Source of the DNA: Pachyseris speciosa
Taxonomy: Eukaryota > Cnidaria > Anthozoa > Scleractinia > Pachyseridae
Length of the DNA: 64,000 nucleotides
Direction: 5' to 3'
Assembly: GCA_016490735.1 (NCBI GenBank)
Contig: JAEMWC010000167.1
Span: 643,501-707,500, forward strand
The notes beneath the pieces were generated by a model. It had not been told where the DNA came from, ran no database searches, and saw nothing but the letters and a program-made list of their open reading frames with translations. Below are positions 47,504-59,339 of the stretch, piece by piece. The stretch's first letter is position 1; each line of letters starts with the position of its first letter. Both the position numbers and the translations under genes were made by a program.

Positions 47504-48673
47504 CTGAAAAGAATGTGTTAGTACCTTTGATCGTTACTCCTAGCCAGAATACAGAGCACCTCGCTCATCCGCTGACCAACCAGACCAAATTCACCTCTCA
47601 CTAAACTCCAACTCTGAATCCGCTCCCACGGTATTAATAGTTGGCTAGCGGTGCTGGTCAACTGCACGCGACAACATAACAATGGAAACGTCATTGGAAA
47701 AAAAAAGAAAAACGTAACTGCCAATCTATTACTATAGCTGAGTTGATTTTCCACCAACAAAATTCTAGAACGCGACAGACGCGCACTACCGTTTTCAAGC
47801 TCTCGGACCCGAGAAAGAAATTTGGCAAAAGGCGTGGCGGCAGAGAGACAACAGATACACTGTACACGTGTTATTGACTGCTGACACCTAAGTTAAAGAG
47901 GTATTGCATGCTAGTGTTTGACGTAGACATAGGATGATTATTGTTCAGTTACGCTTCATCTGCGGAAAACAATGCCAATGTGATGAGTTTAGAACGCTCA
48001 GTTAGCATAGTACGTAAATAAATGCTCAGTAGATAATTCATAGCCACCGTACCTTTTTCTCAGAACCGCCAAAAGGAATCATTACCCCGGACTTTGCTGG
48101 CATCGTTAAATATGGTTCTTGTAGGACAAAAGCTAATTCTGCCCGTAAATCCAAAGAATGCTCTTAACATGTCAAAAGTCAAGAGATCCCTTTACCAGAA
48201 TGTATAGGCTACATTTTGTTGACAGACGGCATGCTCTTGGCATGTTGATAGCCAAGAGCAACATCCTAAGTTTGTCGTATATCAGATCTGGCAGGAGTGG
48301 CAGATATAGCTGTGAACGCTTAAAATAAATGGGCACGGTGTGGCCTCCTAACGTGAAAACGGGAGTTGTTACTGCAAAGGTAGTCGATTAAATCGACTAC
48401 AACACGTCGTCGATAACCGCTATAAGTTTTCACGGCACCCACGGTATCGCACTGATCCAACACTCTAACTAAGAAGCGCGCCACACATCAGGAGGATACG
48501 TGTGGGAACAAGCAACCATTCCAACCCCTGTACTTCCAGGCTGACTACACATCTCGGTAGAGAGGCGTATATGCAGCCACGACTGATTACCCTACCAGCG
48601 GGAGCTGCTAGCTGCAAAGTGCTGGGCCACTGTCATTGTAAAAAGAGCTGCCTCAAAAGCTGCAAATGTGTTA
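47504..48673. other. Stretch upstream of the receptor-like gene, little recognised
   Basis: A short palindrome GTAGTCGATTAAATCGACTAC lies at 48380-48400. At 48600-48670 the plus strand has a short Cys-rich reading with CHCKKSCLKSCKC, which may be a decayed transposon or CXC-type fragment, but it is too short to call. Confidence 0.3.
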
Positions 48674-51600
48674 CAGTGAAACCTGTATTAAGCGGACCCC
48701 ATATTAAGCGGACAACCTCTATTAAGTGGAAACCAGCTTGAGTCCCTAAGTTTTCTTCCAACATTTACTGGAAACTGATAAACCTACATTCAACGAACAC
48801 CTCTGTTAAGCGGACGCGGACATGACACAAAACCTGCCATAAGCGGACACTTCAAGGGCTTTTTACTTCTAAAAGCTCTGCTCAGACTCCTATAACATTG
48901 TTCATCGATGTCGTTTTAAAGCTCATTAGATTATTCCAGATTGATGCATTGACTAACTGGACATTGTGCTATGAGCAGTCTTCGATCTTACATTGTGTTA
49001 CACAGAGTTAATAATTAACTATTATTGCACAATATATTAGAACCTGTTTAAATGCTCTTGAAAGCACAAATGTGACAGCTATCTTTAAAAACACAACAAC
49101 GCTTTTAAGTTTCTGGAACATGTTTCGATGTTACAAACATCATCTGCAGCCAAATGATTATGCTTATTTTTATGGTGAACTATCAAATTCGGAAAAGCAA
49201 GCCGTAATAACCTTAATAAAGAAGAAAGACAAAGATAGGAGATGGGTCAAAAATTGAAGACCAATCTCTCTAGTTAATGTGGATGTCAAAATTGGCTCAA
49301 AAGATATCGCTCAACGGTTAGAAAAGGTTTTACCTTACATTATTCACCATGATCAAAATGCCTTTGTCAAAGGGAGGACCATCTTCGATGCAGTGAGAAC
49401 AATTAGTGACATCATGGAATTCACAAGTGCGCGAGACTATCCAGGCATAATGACCGCTATAGACTTTGAAAAGGCCTTTGATTCTCTAAATTGGAATTTT
49501 GTTTCAAGATCATTAGAATCCTTTGGTTTCGGAGCATCATTCTTAGCATGGATTAGAACATTTTATAAGAACATAACCAGCTGCGTTGCTAATAAAGGCT
49601 TTTTCACTCCTTCATTCAAGCTCAAACGAGGTGTTCGACAAGGCGATCCACTATCACCTTCACTTTTCATCATAGTATTTGAATTACTGGCGATATCTAT
49701 ACGAAACAATGGCCAAATTAAAGGTATCATGGTGGACGGGAATGAAATTAAATTAGTTGCTTTTGCGGATGACATGACATCTTTTGTCTGTGACAAATCA
49801 TCCCATAGCGCCCTTTTTGACACCCTAGAGTTGTTCGGTGCATACTCCGGATTAAAGATTAACCAAGACAAAACAGAAATCCTCCTACTCGGGAATATGA
49901 ACATCAGCAGTTCAGAATTGGCGATGAATGAAATAAGCAAAGTTGTAAAAATTTTAGGGATCAATTTTACAAAAAACTACTCGCTCTTCCACAAGCTTAA
50001 TTTCGAATCAATTGAGAAATTTTTGAAAGGATTGTTAAACCGCTGGGATTGGAGAGGACTCACATTACTTGGGAAAATACAAGTCATTAAATCGTTTGCT
50101 ATTCCCAAGATTTTTTATAAAGTTACCCTTATCTCAAGAAATAAAGAGTTCATAAAGAAAATTAACACCTTATTATATTCTTTCGTATGGAAAGGAAAGG
50201 ACAAAGTAAAGCGCACAGCATTAATTAACTCTATTGTCTGATAAAGGAGGTTTAAAAATGCCCGATATTGAGACAATGATCTCAGCTCAAAGAATAATTT
50301 GCATCAAGAGGTACCTATGTCATGAGCCAGCTACATGGAATTTCTTCTTAGATTTCTACCTTAAAAAAAGTCGGGGGAAAATTCCTGTTTTATTGTAATT
50401 TCAGCCGATCCTCGGCTTCCTATAGCACTCCCAGAGTTTTACAAAGAATGTTTAGTGGCATGGACCTCTCTCAGCCAGGATAACCCTCTCTTAATCTCTG
50501 AAATAGCAAACCAAGTCATTTGGAATAACCGTTTTATTTGTATTGAATCTAAGTCAATTTACAATCAAAGACTGATTGACTTCGGAATTGTTAAAGTTGG
50601 CGACTTATGCGACTCAAGGGGAGAATTAAAGTCCAACAAGGAGCCATTACATTCAATACTTTCGCCAATAGAACATTTCTTACTCTTTAGTATTTTTAGT
50701 GCAATTCCACAAGAGTGGTGGAAAACTTAAAAAGCGAACAAACTCTCTGTCCCCTTAAATACGAGAAATATAATTCCAGGTGACTTTTATTTGCATATTA
50801 AAGAAAAAATTACTAGCTTGGAGAAGCTCCACTCAAAAGAAATCTACGATGGTTTTATTTCCAAAATATCCAACACGCCAACAGCACAAAAGAAATACAA
50901 CGAAATTTTCAACACAAATACCTTTCAGTTAGATTGGGAAAAAATATATTTACTGCCTTACGAAACTACCTTGGACACAAAGCTAAGGGAATTCCAACAC
51001 AAAATATTAAACAGAATATTGTATACAAACAACTTGTTGTTTAAGTTTAAATAAGTCGAATCTCCTCTGTGTGATTTTTGCGGAAATGAGATAGAGACTT
51101 AAGAACACCTCTTCTTCTATTGTGTTAAAGTACGTTGTTTTTCGGGCGAATTGAAAAAATTGCTTAACTCGATGAAAATAAGTGTTAATCCTTTCGAAAT
51201 TAAAAGACATTCTATTCGGAATTTTAGTCGCATCACACGGAGGTGTCCTACTTAACTATATTATCCTTGAAAGTAAATTTTTCGTATATCGTAGTAAACT
51301 AACCAAGATCGCGTTATGTTTAACATCACTAGTTGCCAAGTTTAAAAGAACTTTCGAATCCCAACGCTTCATTGCGAGAAAAAATAATAAGTTAAACTTT
51401 CATTATAAAAAATGGAATCCATTGCTTCCAATGATAGAGCAGTAGCCGGTACCGAAACAATTTTAACGTCTCCCGAACTCTTGTAGTTAGTGCAATGATT
51501 CATGTAACTTAGCGTAGAGTATGTATTTTTATTCAGTACTGTATGTAATTTGGTGCTTTTTATTCTCTTTTTTGTTTTGTCTTCTCATTTTAGCAATGTA

Positions 51601-51920
51601 AGTAGCGTTAGAACTATGTTAGTCTTGTGAAACTCTGTTTTTTTGTGTGTTTGTTTCTTGGTAATAAAGGAATTAAAAAAAAAATCTTCTGCCAAATGAG
51701 TACAGTGATAAAAATATTTCAAGATAATCAGTATATATAACTATTAATACAATGCTTCCTTATAAATTCAAACGTACATGTAAACAAATTAAACTAGCCA
51801 ATAATGTCACAGAAAGCAAAACGTTGTTGTGTTTTTAAAGAACCTGTTTAGAGCGGACACCCTGTATTAAGCAGACAGTACTGAGTATCCCAAGGGTGTC
51901 CGCTAATACAGGTTTCACTG
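48674..51920. mobile_element. TA-flanked pogo/Tc1-like DNA transposon split by a LINE
   Basis: The left terminus CAGTGAAACCTGTATTAAGC and the right terminus, inverted, CAGTGAAACCTGTATTAGCG are preceded and followed by TA (48672-48673 and 51921-51922). Subterminal AAGCGGAC motifs repeat at both ends. An inner inverted pair, CTTTAAAAACACAACAACG, lies at 49084-49102 and 51822-51840. Without the LINE at about 49105-51684, the element would be roughly 0.67 kb and non-coding. Confidence 0.8.
49105..51684 (+). mobile_element. Tx1/L1-like LINE, 5'-truncated, nested in a DNA transposon
   Basis: The reading starts before the reverse transcriptase and includes GELSNSEKQAVITLIKKKDK, then a UGA at 49256-49258 where this family has tryptophan. 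The frame 49279-50241 carries RPISLVNVD-type fingers, AIDFEKAFDSLNW, GVRQGDPLSPSLF and the catalytic AFADDMTSF. The C-terminal part is scattered over later frames up to 51445. A tail of A residues ends at 51684. The copy is broken by several stops and frameshifts. It belongs to the same broad group as the insert at 3874-5967 but is clearly a different lineage (FADD rather than YADD). No target duplication could be identified. Confidence 0.85.
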
Positions 51921-52584
51921 TAATGCCCTGCTTTGTGTGTGTGATGGACAAGGCGTTCGCGACTAAGTTTATTGTGATACGGAAATTTAAGCACACCTCA
52001 AACATCTGTAGGTTTTATTGCAGATGATGGTCTAACCAACCGGGGACCCATTGAAAAGACGCAGAGCTTTCTTTTATTTTCAAACGTGGGATTTTGATTT
52101 TTCGTTTTCATGGCAACATGTAGTTAAGGGCAACGTGCCATATACTAAACGAAACGAATTTGGTAAACAAGTTGGAACCCTTGAAATGAAAATATTGGCT
52201 GATAAACTAGGGTAAACGGAGGAATTTCATGAATTTTAATAAATTGTGGTTTCCATGGAAACCAGTGGACGTCCAGCTTGGCACTGTATCTGAAAATGCT
52301 TGTATTGCTGACTGCTATCAATGTGCCAAATTTCATGCTTGTATCAAAAAGTGCACAATTTGCCTGAAATTTCGAGGTATGCCGCCGGACTATACAATCG
52401 ATCTTTTGTTCTATTGTTTCGGGCGTAATTTTGACAATTTCCAATGCATTTTATTCGCTCCAGTTTAAATCGACTAACGTCTAAAGGGCGAACGTCAAAC
52501 GTGTAACCTCAAACCACAACTGAATTAGACGTTTGCTGTGGCGTGGACCTCTATTAGGCTATCTTTAAAAGCGGGAGCGGAGAA

Positions 52585-52850
52585 TGTGGAAATGGAAATG
52601 GAAATGGAAATGGAAATGGAAAACGACGAACGGGGAACGGGGAACAGGGAACGGGGAATCTTTAAAACGGGGAATCTTTAAAAGCGGGACTCTTTGAAAG
52701 CGGGAATCTTTAAAAGCGGGAATCTTTAAGACGGGGAATCTTTAAAACGGGGAATCTTTAAAAGCGGGAATCTTTAAAACGGGGAATCTTTAAAGCGGGA
52801 ACCTTTAAAACGGGGAATCTTTAAAAGCGGGAAACTTTCAAACGGGAATC
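52585..52850 (+). repeat. Left-arm GGAAAT and GGGAATCTTTAAAA minisatellites
   Basis: Five GGAAAT units are followed by GGGGAAC repeats and then about 12 copies of a 16-18-bp unit, GGGAATCTTTAAAACG or its variant ending in AGC. The plus strand carries the purine-rich form. Confidence 0.85.
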
Positions 52851-53559
52851 AGTTGATGTAAGTCAGGGATGGAAGGTCAAACAATTTTGCTCGCCATTTC
52901 ACTTCACTTACCTTGGAGTGCTCCACATGGAACTGAAAGAGAAAAATATTCATGCTTCCGAATTAAGCGGAGATGACTTTCAACAAATTGTTTGAAACGC
53001 TGATTCCTAAGGCTTTAATCAAAACATAGGTTAAAGTGGTTGTTGAAGATTTTTCCAGGTAAAGACACACGATAACAGTTCTGATAATCCTTTTTTTCTT
53101 TCGAAAAAACATTTACTAGACTTCTTGTTTTAACAAAAGTTTCGCCAGCAACAAAAAACACTCGACTCCTCGTAAACTGTTCATTAGACATCGAAGTATC
53201 TTCTGTTAGGTTTCGAGCCTGGTGCTCTGAACATGAATTAAACAAAAAGCTTGCTCGGAATGACTGAAAAAGGGCCATACCAAAGTCTTCGGCGCTTTTA
53301 GGCCGAGGCACGGACCTAAACATAAACGTTTCACTTTTCAGATCGTATTTTGAATTTGATTCAACTTTCTGCAGCAAGTGAAGATTTTAATTTATGCAAA
53401 GCATTGGTCTCACGTCAAACTGTCAACTTTTTAGCCAACGAAAGTTGCTTAGCTGTTATAAATAGCCAATCAGAAAGCGAGAAAAGCTATTAACAAAGTT
53501 CATGAACATGCGTAACTTTGAATAAAATCCATTTACTTCGTATGTTTGTGGTTATTTAA

Positions 53560-54715
53560 AGGCCCATTGTCACCCTTGATGCATCGCGCGCCGTGACCGT
53601 TAATTCTGGAATTACTCAGACTTCGAAGCTCTTGTTTTATCGGTCTTGTTTTATCGCATCGTGGACAAATCTCCAAACTTACGGTCGTAAAAATGTTCTC
53701 TGTTTATTCTTCTTCGTTTTCCTTGTATTATTTTGGGACCGTTTTGTATGTATGTAAATTTTGGCCCGTGTAAAGTCAAAAGAGTCAGTGTGGCAATAGT
53801 CGGTAGCGGTAACTTCGCAGCGTTGTTTTGTCGGCAAAGTGAGGTTCAAGGCGGAGGATTTACAGAGACTCGTTGTTCAAGTTTGGTGCTTTTTACCTCG
53901 GAGCTTTCGGTGTCTTTGGTGAGCTTGTTGGAACCGACTCACTGCGATTTGGAAACTGATTTGATGGCGAGTATTAAAAATTATACTTGTCTGGATGTTT
54001 GATGTTATTCATGTAGCTCAAGGTCAATTTGTGTAATGGGTTGTGCAGCTTTGGTCAACTCTTCAGTGTTTTTAATCGGACTTGTCGCTAAGTCTTTTAT
54101 CGACTTCTATTTTTATGCCCCATCGGGCATTCTAGCTTTACGTTCGACCAGTTCGCAGCTTGCCTAAACTGCGTGATAATTAATTTCTCTTTCTCGCCGA
54201 GATGTCGGTGATCGATGAGGACGATAAACTGCGTTTGTTTCCTCCCGTGTTTTAATGCGGAGTTCATCCTTTTCCTCCTTTTGTCAAGCCGCATGGTCGA
54301 CTGTATTTTGAACACAATATAAAGCGGAAGGACAGGAGAACTGAATGAGAACGTATGAGTATTTTTGTTACTGCAAATTTGAAACCATTACCTGACAATA
54401 AATATTTTCTTGTGGATATTTTGTCACCATCCTCGGCAAATAATCAACAAGTTTTATCAATAACGGATCGCTCTATACTTTGCTGTTTTGATTTTAAATC
54501 TGTGAACGGATTGTTCACGGTTTCAATGAAGAAATATCCAAGTTAAATTTGTAGCCATTTGTTTTGCAAAACCGGCGACAAGTGACAACTCGGCGCGATG
54601 AACCAGATCAAAAGCTCGATAAAAATAATTGACCAATCAGAGGCATCATTTAACAATGGCGCCATTTCAAAACAAAAACAAACGACCGCGTTGGATCAAG
54701 GGTGATAATGGGCCT
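53560..54715. mobile_element. TTAA-flanked piggyBac- or Kolobok-like non-autonomous element
   Basis: The ends AGGCCCATTGTCACCCTTGA and, inverted, AGGCCCATTATCACCCTTGA are flanked by TTAA on both sides (53556-53559 and 54716-54719). The 1156-bp interior has only short frames with no similarity to a transposase. It sits in the loop of the larger inverted-repeat element. Confidence 0.75.
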
Positions 54716-55394
54716 TTAAAGTGCCTTTTCTCGTCATTTAAACCCGGCATTTGACCATTTTGGGGTTTGTTACTGTAAAACACAAATTGAAGTCGGTTTT
54801 TTTTATGTGTCTGTCCTCTTATTGATGATGCATTTTGTCATTGTCAAAGTTTGCTGTGGAAACCACTTTGACAATGTTATGATGCAATTCATCATCATAA
54901 ATTAAAAATTAGAAATTAAAATCTTTATTTTCTGCAGAAAGTTGAATCAAATTCAAAATACGATCTGAAAGGTAAAACGTTTATGTTTAGGTCCGTGCCT
55001 CGGCCTAAAAACGTCGAAGACTTTGGCCAGGCGAGAAACTTAACAGAGGGTACGTCGATCTTTGTCTAATGAACAGTTTCCGAGGAGTTTTTTGTTGCTG
55101 GCGAAACTTTTGTTAAAACAAGAAATTTAGTAAATGTTTTTTCGAAAGAAACTGGATTGTCAGAACTGTTATCGTGTGTCTTTACCTGGAAAAATCTTCA
55201 ACAACCACTTTAACTTATGTTTCGATTAGAGCCTTTGGAATCAGCGTTTCAAACAATTTGTTGAAAGTCATCTCCGCTTAATTCGGAAACATGAATACTT
55301 TTGTCTTTCGGTTCCATGTGCAGCACTCCAAGAAAAGTGAAGTCGGAAATATGGAGCAACTCGTTTGACCTTCCATCCCTGACTTACATCAACT

Positions 55395-55990
55395 GATTCC
55401 CCGTTGAAAGATTCCCCGTTTTAAAGATTCCCCATTTTAAAGATTCCCACTCTTAAAGATTTCCCATTTTAAAGATTCCCCGTTTTAAAGATTCCCGCTT
55501 TTAAAGATTCCCGCTTTGAAAGATTCTCCGTTTTCAAGATTCCCGCTTTTAAAGATTCCCCGTTTTAAAGATTCCCCCTTTTAAAGATTCCACGTTTTAA
55601 AGATTCCGGCTTTTAAAGATTCCCGCTTTGAAAGATTCCCCGTTTTCAAGATTTCCGCTTTTAAAGATTCCCCGTTTTTAAAGATTCCCCGTTTTAAAAG
55701 ATTCTCGCTTTTAAAGATTCCCGCTTTTAAAGATTCCCCGCTTTAAAGATTCCCGCTTTAAAGATTCCCCGTTTTAAAGATTCCCGCTTTTAAAGATTCT
55801 CGCTTTTAAAGATTCCCGCTTTGAAAGATTCCCCGTTTTAAAGATTCCCGCTTTTGAAGATTCCCGCTTTGAAAGATTCCCCGTTTTAAAGATTCCCGCT
55901 TTGAAAGATTCCCGCTTTGAAAGATTCCCCGTTTTAAAGATTCCCGCTTTTAAAGATTCCCCATTTTAAAGATTCCCCGTTCCCCGTTCC
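55395..55990 (-). repeat. Right-arm minisatellite, about 35 copies of a 16-18-bp unit
   Basis: The complement of the left-arm unit, AAAGATTCCCCGTTTT or AAAGATTCCCGCTTTT, repeats over about 600 bp, with the two variants interspersed. It is more than twice the length of the left-arm array. Confidence 0.9.
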
Positions 55991-56197
55991 TTCTTCTCCG
56001 TTTCCCATTCCTATTCTCACATTCTCGTTATTCAGAACTTCAATCGTCATGGCCAACGTTTCCGTGATCGATTTTTTAATTAGTATTTCTGCAAAGAGAA
56101 GTTAACGGTCAGAAGAAACTTGTTAACGAAAAGAAAATATCTAAATATCTATTTCACAATATTTTTGCCACTGCTCATGCACCTAGTGACTGACACA

Positions 56198-57500
56198 AGG
56201 CATAGAATAAGTCGAATTTACATGTCTGATTCGACTTAGCGGTTTTCAAAGCCAATGAAATTGAATCCTAAATTTAACTTGGCGGTGGGAACAGACGCGA
56301 GAGATCTAAATGTCACCGAAAAAAAAAAGAATTATATTTTAAAGTTTGCTAAACCTCTGAAGGCTGGTTTTCACTAACGACGAAGTCGGAGTCGGAGTCG
56401 TAATCTGAAGCGTGGAGCGTTATGATCTGGTGAAAATCAAAGCGACGGAGTCGGAAACAGAACACTGATTCCGTTATTACTCCGTCGCTTATGATCTAGT
56501 GAAAACTAGATTGTCGGAGTCGGAAGCACTATATTGGTATCAAACTGTAATTCGAGAGCGTGAGAACAAGCATTGTGATCGGTTGGTTCTTCCGCTTCTG
56601 CTTCCGACTCCGATAAATCTCTAGGGCGCTTTCCATTGAGCAAAAATAACCGTTACAAATTTTCGGAATTTTCGCTGGTCGAATGGAAAGCGTCCGACCA
56701 CGTCCCAGAATTCTAGGTCACGTGCATTGACATGCTGAAAGTGCTTTGTACGCTTATTGGTTTTTCCGCTTGTCCACGTGAGCTTACGCCCGGTAGGGAG
56801 ACTAAAACCGATATCTTTCGCGAATGGAACACGAAAATTTAGGTAATTCTGGAAATTTCGGCAAAGAGAGTGCACTCAATTTTAGGAAACTTTTCCCGGA
56901 ACTTTGCCCGTTCCATTCGATTTCGAACCGGAAATTTCCAAAATTTTGGTTGAACGTTCTGATTCTTCCGACTCCGATTCCGTCGAGCTTATGACTCCGC
57001 TTACGACTTTTGATTTTAAATGAGTCATAAGCGCTCTTACGACTCCGACTACGACTCCGACTCCGACGCTAGGGAAAACCAGCCTTTAACGTTATCGAAA
57101 AATCCACTAGCCTGATTGATTCTGAATTGCACAGTCACAATCTCGCATAACTGCTTCTCAAAAACAGAAGCGATGAAAAACAAAGCAACGGTCACTTTGT
57201 AATGATTGGCTTACGCAAACTATAAAGGCGTTGAAAAAAATTATTGGGCCGATTTTTGCTTGGATTCCAACCGCTCAGGCATCTTTCACTATCGGTTCAA
57301 ATTTGTTCGACAAAAGGCCGCTGTGGTAATCAAAGTCCATTTATTGGCTAAAACTGTGCCCGCAGGCGGAAAATCAAATGCCGCCGCTTCAAAATTTTGA
57401 ATCTGTCGCGTCTGTTCCCACGGTGGAAAAATACAAGTTAAATTTAGGATTGCATTTGATTGGCTTTGAAAACCACAAGTCGAAATTCTTTGTTAACGAA
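56198..57500. mobile_element. Foldback element with about 90-bp inverted ends, host of a second foldback
   Basis: TTCAAAGCCAATGAAATTGA, TCCTAAATTTAACTTG and GTGGGAACAGACGCGA at the left are mirrored at 57405-57500. The interior is largely occupied by the element at 56358-57088. No transposase frame is visible. Confidence 0.65.
56358..57088. mobile_element. Foldback element with GGAGTC-rich inverted ends
   Basis: AAGGCTGGTTTTCACTA followed by CGGAGTCGGAGTCG at the left is mirrored by CGACTCCGACTCC and TAGGGAAAACCAGCCTT at the right. Inner GGAGTCGGAA blocks also recur on both strands at 56450-56610. It is non-coding, and the target duplication is not clear. Confidence 0.7.
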
Positions 57501-57725
57501 TCACCTTTTCATTGGTTAAAAAACCAAGGTTAATAGGATTTTGAAGTGTTTTGTTTATGTCAGTCAGACATAAATATAATCAAAGATACTGATTATTGAT
57601 TAATATCGGTGCAAAGAGCTCTGCTTCACGAGCACATTGATCAACACCAATCCGGCCTTACGTCTGAGTGATCGGGGTTAACGTGTTAGCGTTTGAGGAC
57701 GAACACAGCCTCAGGAACAACAAAA

Positions 57726-59162
57726 ATGGAATCGAAGCGAAGAAGACTTGCTCCCGTACAGCACACAAAGTCCAAAGCGTCTGCCGTAGTACCCTGGCTA
57801 CCCATCAAGACCACGTTCTGTAAGTCCCTTCCTTTCAGCGGAGAAGGAGTCGTTTCAGTTAACATCAAGAGGCGTACAACGTTTGCGATCCGCATCCGGC
57901 CGGCACTGCAGCCTAACAAAATGCAGACAGATGAAGAGGCAGACGAGGAGGGATATGTCGAGGTCGAAATAAGCACAAGAGAAGCGATCTTGAAAGCTAA
58001 AAGACCATACTGTGAGATCGAACTGGGACCGCATACTGACCCAAGTGGAGGTCTAGAGGAAGGGAAAAAGGTTTCCTACTGGTTCAGTTTCAATCGTAAT
58101 GACAGGGTCCTGAAGTACGGAAAGGGATACATCATGGAACAAACCACTCTGTTGACGCAACGTTTCCCTTTCCCAGAAACAGAAGGAGATCCAGATCCAT
58201 GGGAATTCATCTTTCGTCCAGACACAACTAAAGAGATCGTCATCAAAGATGTCGAAGAAATTGAAGTCCTGGCAATGCTTGAAGATCCAAAACAGCGTGG
58301 AACGCTCTTATCCTTGCCACAGGTTGACATGAATGATCGCGCTACCCAAGCGTGTCGTTCTATTTGCCAAGCTGATCAAATAAAGCTACAATCACTCGTC
58401 GACGTGGAAAAGAAGGTATCTTTTTATCCTCACCCTCTGACGTACAACTGGTCTCCTCTGGTTCTCGACAGTTCCAAAGCAACGCTTGACATACTGTCTA
58501 CCAATCACTTTACGATGTCAGCGAGCCTACCAGCCACTTGCCGAGAATTGTACGAAAATGTTGGCTCCCCAGGTGTAGCCTTAGATTGGCCCTACAGCAA
58601 TCCCAGACTCTCCGACGCAATCAACTACAGCATCAACACGGAGGGGAAAATCCTTTACAAAAAGCTTGAGGAAAAGAAGGCAAAAGGCGACTTTGAATAT
58701 CTGCGAGTGACCGTGGGAACTGATCGCGGCTCCTCGCCAGGAATCCCGTACGTTTTAGAAATCTGGCCGGCGACATCCGAGAGCCCAATCCATAACCATG
58801 GCAACGCCTTCGCCGTGATAAAAGTTCTTTATGGAGCGGTAAAAGTTAGAATTTACAACAAAACGTGGGATGACGAGAAAAGCCAAGAAGAGCTGATGAA
58901 TTTCACAGCAATCCAAGATGATGTAACCTGGATCTCTCCCAACTGGTTCCAAACGCACAAGCTGACAAATGAGTCGGATCAGCTGTTCTGTGCAACCATT
59001 CAGTGCTACAAGTATGGCAAGGATGACGAGCTCATGTGGCCATATTTCGATTATTTGGAAGATAAAACAGTGAAGGAGTTCCTGCCGGACAGCGATTTTG
59101 AGTTCAAGAAACTGCGAGAAGATTTACTCCAAGAGTACCGGCTTGACCATCCTGGTTCATAG
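57726..59162 (+). CDS. Intronless 478-residue protein with a cysteine-dioxygenase-type cupin domain
   Basis: The first good start is the ATG at 57726, in a strong context (A at -3, G at +4); the open frame extends 33 nt upstream without an ATG. The C-terminal 150 residues form a cupin with SPIHNHGNAFAVIKVLYG, then a beta-rich stretch and WISPNWFQTHKL. His356, His358 and His411 would form the three-histidine iron site used by cysteine dioxygenases and related thiol dioxygenases. The N-terminal half has a Trp-rich block (SYWFSFNRNDRVLKYGKGY) at about 116-134, which I do not recognise as a named domain. There is no signal peptide or membrane span, so it is probably cytosolic. The animal CDO1 enzyme is only about 200 residues, so this is a different architecture. 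A polyadenylation signal follows 95 nt after the stop. The substrate is unknown. Confidence 0.85.
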   Translation: MESKRRRLAPVQHTKSKASAVVPWLPIKTTFCKSLPFSGEGVVSVNIKRRTTFAIRIRPALQPNKMQTDEEADEEGYVEVEISTREAILKAKRPYCEIELGPHTDPSGGLEEGKKVSYWFSFNRNDRVLKYGKGYIMEQTTLLTQRFPFPETEGDPDPWEFIFRPDTTKEIVIKDVEEIEVLAMLEDPKQRGTLLSLPQVDMNDRATQACRSICQADQIKLQSLVDVEKKVSFYPHPLTYNWSPLVLDSSKATLDILSTNHFTMSASLPATCRELYENVGSPGVALDWPYSNPRLSDAINYSINTEGKILYKKLEEKKAKGDFEYLRVTVGTDRGSSPGIPYVLEIWPATSESPIHNHGNAFAVIKVLYGAVKVRIYNKTWDDEKSQEELMNFTAIQDDVTWISPNWFQTHKLTNESDQLFCATIQCYKYGKDDELMWPYFDYLEDKTVKEFLPDSDFEFKKLREDLLQEYRLDHPGS

Positions 59163-59255
59163 AAGAACTTCATGGACGTATTTGTCCTATCCTACCCGTG
59201 AAGTCATTTTTACGACTTATTCTTGTATTAATCGGAGCTTTGGAAAAGAGATTAA

Positions 59256-59261
59256 AATAAA
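59256..59261 (+). terminator. Polyadenylation signal of the cupin gene
   Basis: AATAAA lies about 95 nt downstream of the TAG stop of the cupin gene, within a T/A-rich 3' UTR-like stretch. Confidence 0.55.
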
Positions 59262-59339
59262 TACCGTAGAAGTAAATTTTCTAGTGCAGTGTTCGTGAAG
59301 AAATTTTCCAGAGAAGTTCTTCCATCATTTTTTAAGTCA

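Larger units (their letters stand above)
52570..56030. mobile_element. 3.5-kb inverted-repeat element with minisatellite arms
   Basis: The left arm (about 52570-53400) is repeated inverted at about 54930-56030. Both outer ends carry a GAGAATGTG motif, then GGAAATGG or its complement, then a minisatellite, then about 500 bp of matching sequence containing AGGTCCGTGCCTCGGCCTAA. The arms differ by substitutions and indels. Their minisatellites differ greatly in length. The spacer is occupied mostly by a separate TTAA-flanked element. No transposase frame was recognised, so this is a foldback-type element of unknown superfamily. Confidence 0.8.

Noticed and set aside
48585..48670. CXC-type cysteine-rich domain (CHCKKSCLKSCKC)
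   Set aside because: The stretch is too short, runs directly into the transposon terminus, and has no flanking conserved sequence.
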